This document shows positions 57,834 through 64,000 of a DNA stretch of 64,000 nucleotides, in pieces. The notes under the pieces were generated by a model that had not been told where the DNA came from, made no database searches, and saw only the letters and a program-made list of their open reading frames with translations. The position numbers and the translations under genes were made by a program. Each line of letters starts with the position of its first letter. The first letter of the stretch is position 1. This DNA is from Deinococcus arcticus (GTDB lineage Bacteria > Deinococcota > Deinococci > Deinococcales > Deinococcaceae): the NCBI RefSeq assembly GCF_003028415.1, contig NZ_PYSV01000006.1, positions 62,001 through 126,000 on the forward strand. Direction: 5' to 3'.

Positions 57834-59291
57834 ATGCGTCCTCTTGCCGTCGTCCCGGTTGCCCTAAGTCTCTCGCTGCTGGCCCAGGCCCAGCCCCTCA
57901 CGGCGGCCCAGGCGGTGACCCGCGTGCTCAGCGGCCAGGCCCAGGAGGCCGACTTTGCCCCCAGCTTCCTGGCCCAGGTGCCGCTGGCCACGCTGACGGC
58001 GGGGCTGGACAACATCCGCCGCGATCTGGGGGGCTTTCAGCGCCTGCAGGACCAGGGCGGCACCCTGCGCGCCGTGTTCGAGCGCGGCGAGCTGATCGTG
58101 TCGGCCCTGTCGCTGGATGCCCAGGGCCGGATCGTGGCGCTGCGCTTCTCCTCGCCCGCCCCGCAGAGTGTCGCTGCCCAGCGCGAGGCGGTGCTGCGCG
58201 CCCTGTTCGCCGCGCCCCTGGACCCCGCCCTGTTCACGCCCGAATTTCTGCAGGCCGTGCCCCCCGCCCAGCTGAGCGCCCTGCTGGACAGCCTGCGCGC
58301 CCAGTTCGGCACCCTGCAGACCGTGACCCTGGCCGGCGAGGGCGCCACGCTGACCTTCTCGAACGGCGCGGTGCAGGTGCGGGCCCTGGCGCTGGATGCC
58401 CAGGGCCGCATTGAAGGGCTGCTGATCGCCCCGCCGCGCCCCGAGGTGAAGCTGACCACGCTGGACGAGGCCCGCGCCGCCTTTGCCGCCCTGCCCGGCC
58501 AGGTGAGCGTGCTGGTGCAGGAGGTAGGCGGCCCGGCCCGCCTGAGCCTGAACGCCGCGCGGCCACTGGCGGTGGCCTCGGCGTTCAAGCTGGCGGTGCT
58601 GGGTGAAGTGCAGGCCCAGGTGCAGGCTGGGCGCCTGAAGTGGACCGACGAGGTGACCCTGCAAGACGCCGACCGGGTGTTCTCCAGCGCCGCGCTGGAG
58701 GGGGCGCCGGCGGGCCAGCGCTTCACCCTGCGCGCCCTGGCCGCGCAGATGATCTCGGTGAGTGACAACACCGCCACCGACCTGCTGCTGCGGGCCGTGG
58801 GCCGCGGGGGCGTGGAGCGGCGCCTGGGCGCACGCGTAATGGTGAGCACCCGCGAGGCGTTCATCCTGAAACACCCCGCCAACGCCGCGCTGCTGCGCGA
58901 GTACCGCGCCGCTGGCCTGAACGAGCCGGCCCGGCGCGCGGTGCTGGCCCGGACGGCCGCGCTGCCCCTGCCAGCCCCTGAAACCTGGCCCGACGGTCCC
59001 CAGGCCCTGGACGTGGAATGGTTTGTCAGCGCCCAGCACCTGTGCCGCCTGATGGCCGAGGTGGCCGCCCTGCCCGAAACCCAGCGGAATCCTGGCGTGG
59101 CGCGGCCCGGGGCCTTTAACACCGTCAGTTACAAGGGCGGCAGCGAGCCCGGCGTGCTGAACCTGACCACTCAGGTCACCACGGCGGCGGGCCGCACCTA
59201 CTGCGTGGCCGCTACCTGGAACCACACCCAGGCCCTGGACGACGACCACTTCATCGCCCTCTACGGCGGCGTGCTGGACCTGCTGCGCTGA
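57834..59291 (+). CDS. Secreted class A beta-lactamase-fold serine hydrolase with duplicated N-terminal domain
   Basis: 485 residues. Signal peptide [20 protein letters not shown]. Two related segments follow: [29 protein letters not shown] ... [14 protein letters not shown] (41-105) and [26 protein letters not shown] ... [14 protein letters not shown] (134-198), an internal duplication of a Cpl-7/ORF6-like domain seen in some beta-lactamase-like proteins. The hydrolase part has S-x-x-K (Ser249-Ala-Phe-Lys252) and S-D-N (310-312); the third motif reads YKGGSEPG. It could be a beta-lactamase, an esterase or a peptidoglycan-related enzyme. No resistance gene context. Confidence 0.85.
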   Translation: MRPLAVVPVALSLSLLAQAQPLTAAQAVTRVLSGQAQEADFAPSFLAQVPLATLTAGLDNIRRDLGGFQRLQDQGGTLRAVFERGELIVSALSLDAQGRIVALRFSSPAPQSVAAQREAVLRALFAAPLDPALFTPEFLQAVPPAQLSALLDSLRAQFGTLQTVTLAGEGATLTFSNGAVQVRALALDAQGRIEGLLIAPPRPEVKLTTLDEARAAFAALPGQVSVLVQEVGGPARLSLNAARPLAVASAFKLAVLGEVQAQVQAGRLKWTDEVTLQDADRVFSSAALEGAPAGQRFTLRALAAQMISVSDNTATDLLLRAVGRGGVERRLGARVMVSTREAFILKHPANAALLREYRAAGLNEPARRAVLARTAALPLPAPETWPDGPQALDVEWFVSAQHLCRLMAEVAALPETQRNPGVARPGAFNTVSYKGGSEPGVLNLTTQVTTAAGRTYCVAATWNHTQALDDDHFIALYGGVLDLLR

Positions 59292-59379
59292 GCGACTGCA
59301 GCGCGGAAGGCCCCCGAACCCTCACGCTTTCTTCAGCGGGGCTCACGCAGCGTCAGGCCCACAGGCTCAGAGTGGGCCC

Positions 59380-59940
59380 ATGACCCCACGTCTGCTCCTC
59401 ACGGCCGCCCTGCTGGGCGCGTCCCTGGCGCACGCCCAGGTGAGCATCTTCAACATTCCGGCGCTGCCGCCTGGGAAGTCCGCTCCAGCGGCGCCCGCCC
59501 CTGCCACGCCCACAGCCCCCGCTGCCGGAGCCACCACCCTGCCCACGGCAGGCGCGGCCCTGACCATTCCGCACCAGGCCACCCTGACTGGCCCCGCCAC
59601 CCTGAAGGTGGGCGAAGCCGTGACCTGGACCTTCAATCTGAGCAACCAGGGCGAACAGCCCATTCGCCTGGAACACGGCGCCTGCGACGTGCGCTTCGAG
59701 GTACGCAACGCCGCCGGGCAGGTGGTGCGGGGCAACCCCACCAACACGCTGTGCACGCTGCAGATCGTGACCACCGAGGTGGGCCCGGGTGAAACCATGG
59801 ACGTGCAGGCCATCCGCTGGGACGGCCGCGACAGCCAGGGCCGCGCGCTGCCCGCCGGCGAGTACACCATTCGCGCGGTGTTCAGCGGCGCCGGGGTGCG
59901 GATTGCCGCCGAGGACTTTTCAGTCACCCTGGAAAACTGA
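59380..59940 (+). CDS. Secreted BsuPI-domain protein
   Basis: 186 residues. Signal peptide MTPRLLLTAALLGASLAHA. Residues 30-65 are a Pro/Ala linker, and 66-186 match the BsuPI (intracellular proteinase inhibitor) beta domain: VGEAVTWTFNLSNQGEQPIRLEHGACDVRFEVRNAAGQVV, IRWDGRDSQGRALPAGEYTIRAVF. Two cysteines (in GACDVRF and LCTLQI) could pair. Family members inhibit serine proteases in Bacillus, but secreted versions may be general beta scaffolds; inhibition here is inference. ATG is preceded by CAGAGT 6 bases upstream. Confidence 0.85.
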   Translation: MTPRLLLTAALLGASLAHAQVSIFNIPALPPGKSAPAAPAPATPTAPAAGATTLPTAGAALTIPHQATLTGPATLKVGEAVTWTFNLSNQGEQPIRLEHGACDVRFEVRNAAGQVVRGNPTNTLCTLQIVTTEVGPGETMDVQAIRWDGRDSQGRALPAGEYTIRAVFSGAGVRIAAEDFSVTLEN

Positions 59941-59944
59941 AGCG

Positions 59945-59993
59945 GCCGGGCGGGGCAGGTGGAGACGCGTTGGTCTCCCCTGCCCCGCCCGGC
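59945..59993. terminator. Large hairpin between convergent genes
   Basis: GCCGGGCGGGGCAG (59945-59958) / CTGCCCCGCCCGGC (59980-59993), 14 perfect pairs, with GGAGAC/GTCTCC inside. No T-run, but its placement fits two-way termination. Confidence 0.7.
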
Positions 59994-60010
59994 TGCTGGG
60001 TCGCCCGGGG

Positions 60011-60295
60011 TCAATCTGCGGTGACCTGCACGCCCTTCCAGAAGGCCACGCGGCCCTGAATCTGGCGGGCGGCGTCCCTGGGCGTGGGATAAAACCACGC
60101 GGCGTCCGGGTTCTCCTGCCCGTCCACCGAGAGGCTGTGGTAGCTGGCCTCGCCCTTCCAGGGGCAGGTGCTGCGCGTCTGGCTGGGGCGCAGGTACTCG
60201 GCCCGCACGCTGTCGGCCGGGAAATAATGGTTGCCCTCCACCACCACCGTGTCGTCTGACTGGGCGATGACGGCGCCGTTCCAGATGGCTTTCAT
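60011..60295 (-). CDS. DUF427 family protein
   Basis: 94 residues. MKAIWNGAVIAQSDDTVVVEGNHYFPADSV and YLRPSQTRSTCPWKGEASYHSLSVDGQENPDAAWFYPTPRDAARQIQGRVAFWKGVQV are the DUF427 pattern, including the conserved TxCPWKGxAxYH motif. The family is a small beta fold of unknown function common in actinobacteria and Deinococcus. Cytoplasmic. TACGCT is 6 bases before the ATG. Confidence 0.93.
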   Translation of the reverse strand: MKAIWNGAVIAQSDDTVVVEGNHYFPADSVRAEYLRPSQTRSTCPWKGEASYHSLSVDGQENPDAAWFYPTPRDAARQIQGRVAFWKGVQVTAD

Positions 60296-60301
60296 GCCCC
60301 C

Positions 60302-60307
60302 AGCGTA
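60302..60307 (-). promoter_or_regulatory. Leaderless-type -10 (TACGCT)
   Basis: 6 bases before the minus-strand ATG at 60295. Confidence 0.6.
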
Positions 60308-60496
60308 GGCAGGCGCGGGGGCGCGCACCGTCAGACCGGGTGCAATCGGCCACCTGGGCCTGGGCAGGTTCAGAACGGCCTGCTGTCCGTGCCACCGCCT
60401 CGCACGGGCTGACTTCACGCCCAGAGGGGGCCAGCAGCGGCGCCTGTGGGCTTGGTGTGCCCCCGGTGGAGCGGGCCTCCGTCTAGCCCCCTCCCA

Positions 60497-60531
60497 TTGA
60501 CTTTCGGAAGCGCTTCCTCATTCAATATTGA
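60497..60531 (+). promoter_or_regulatory. Promoter region and LacI-type operator of the alpha-amylase gene
   Basis: TTGACT (60497-60502) is a -35. GGAAGCGCTTCC (60506-60517), a perfect CG-centred palindrome, lies between it and the likely -10 (TTCAAT at 60521-60526, or nearby). A second palindrome TCAATATTGA (60522-60531) overlaps that -10. The operator differs from the one at 46338, so a different LacI-family protein is expected to bind. Confidence 0.75.
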
Positions 60532-60536
60532 GACAC

Positions 60537-63599
<3,063 letters not shown>

Positions 63600-63618
63600 G
63601 GCGGGAGCGGCCCGGAAG

Positions 63619-63660
63619 AAGGGGAGGAACGCACCGGGCGTTCCTCCCCTTTCTTCTTTC
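63619..63660. terminator. Terminator of the alpha-amylase gene
   Basis: AAGGGGAGGAACGC (63619-63632) / GCGTTCCTCCCCTT (63638-63651), 14 perfect pairs, 5-base loop, then a T-rich tract. It may also serve the convergent gene at 63674. Confidence 0.9.
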
Positions 63661-63673
63661 TTCTTGCGCCTGC

Positions 63674-63964
63674 TTACGAGGCCGTGCCCGTGCGCAGATA
63701 ATCCAGAATGCCTTCCACATCGGCGGGGGCCAGATTCTCGGTCAGCCACCCTGCGTCCACGTGTCGGCCCTGGGCGCGGGCGTTCAGGACCTCGGCCAGG
63801 GCGTCCAGCACAGCATTCATCAGGTCCGCTTCGGTCTCGCCCTCGCCCGAGGTGGCCAGGCGCCGCTCCTCGGCCAACGACAGCGGCAGCCCCGAGAATG
63901 TCAGGTCGTTGATCTCGAAGGGCGGTTTCTCGTGAAGGTGGCGGCCAAACTTAACTTGGGTCAT
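63674..63964 (-). CDS. Phage tail assembly chaperone-like protein
   Basis: 96 residues. FEINDLTFSGLPLSLAEERRLA, then DLMNAVLDALAEVLNARAQGRHVDAGWLTENLAPADVEGILDYLRTG, is the typical layout of small tail assembly chaperones: a short beta start, helices, and a W-L-x-x-N-L-x-x-x-D-V-x-x-I-L-x-x-L ending. Such proteins coat the tape measure during tail assembly. AGGAG is 6 bases before the ATG. It is the last gene in the window; phage genes would be expected beyond 64000. Alternative: an unrelated small helical protein. Assignment by eye only. Confidence 0.5.
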   Translation of the reverse strand: MTQVKFGRHLHEKPPFEINDLTFSGLPLSLAEERRLATSGEGETEADLMNAVLDALAEVLNARAQGRHVDAGWLTENLAPADVEGILDYLRTGTAS

Positions 63965-64000
63965 AGAAGTCTCCTGAAGAACCTGGAAGGGTCGTTTAAG

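Overview
The window is a gene-dense, very GC-rich chromosomal segment that reads as Deinococcus. The evidence is the high G+C coding style, an HspR-type (HAIR) operator on lon, a set of start codons that lie 6-9 bases after a TANNNT -10 hexamer (leaderless mRNAs, common in Deinococcus), and a family of structured intergenic repeats resembling Deinococcus small noncoding repeats. No rRNA, insertion sequence or CRISPR array was found; there is one tRNA (Asn-GTT).

Layout. 1-3281: end of an esterase gene, a secreted C39-like peptidase, a zinc-ribbon protein and a convergent CBM-esterase. 3450-7810: lon with its heat-shock promoter and terminator, a secreted unknown, a YqgE protein and tRNA-Asn. 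7998-12302: a GGDEF protein, then a leftward heme/siroheme block (CobA-HemD fusion; Met8-like dehydrogenase overlapping hemA). 12313-18898: small unknowns, an acetyltransferase, a P1 peptidase, a TerC membrane protein behind a yybP-ykoY (manganese) riboswitch, an orphan OmpR-type regulator, and an alpha/beta hydrolase without its nucleophile serine. 18989-24403: sugar nucleotidyltransferase, YebC, a secreted pectate-lyase-like protein and an amidohydrolase. 24601-28111: a receiver/BTAD regulator and a low-GC two-gene insert, a GH19-like plus CHAP wall hydrolase overlapped by a small exported protein (candidate effector-immunity pair). 28198-37498: alaS, a DUF4132 giant with a small partner, a methyltransferase and a YjbR protein. 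37827-45566: a membrane-anchored unknown, a glycosyltransferase, rhodanese and sufE back to back, the RdgB-type NTP pyrophosphatase, a PBP4-type carboxypeptidase, a four-cluster ferredoxin and a YbaN membrane protein. 45600-53524: RraA-like protein, then a LacI-controlled operon (regulator, sugar-binding protein, two permeases, amylo-alpha-1,6-glucosidase). 53634-60295: a two-part unknown, an enoyl-CoA hydratase, ruvX, gatC-serS, a beta-lactamase-fold protein, a BsuPI-domain protein and DUF427. 60537-63599: a modular lipoprotein alpha-amylase behind its own LacI-type operator. 63674-63964: a protein resembling a phage tail assembly chaperone, so the right edge may touch prophage DNA.

How it fits together. 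Carbohydrate use is a theme: the LacI operon, the secreted amylase and the polysaccharide lyase suggest growth on alpha-glucans and plant polymers, with two different LacI-type operators separating the two alpha-glucan units. The operon has no ATPase gene, so a shared MalK/MsiK-like subunit elsewhere is expected. The most unusual items are the low-GC wall-hydrolase pair, the intergenic hairpin family whose stems differ in sequence but keep the same fold, the riboswitch with an intrinsic-terminator platform, and the hydrolase whose G-x-S-x-G elbow reads G-H-G-F-G.
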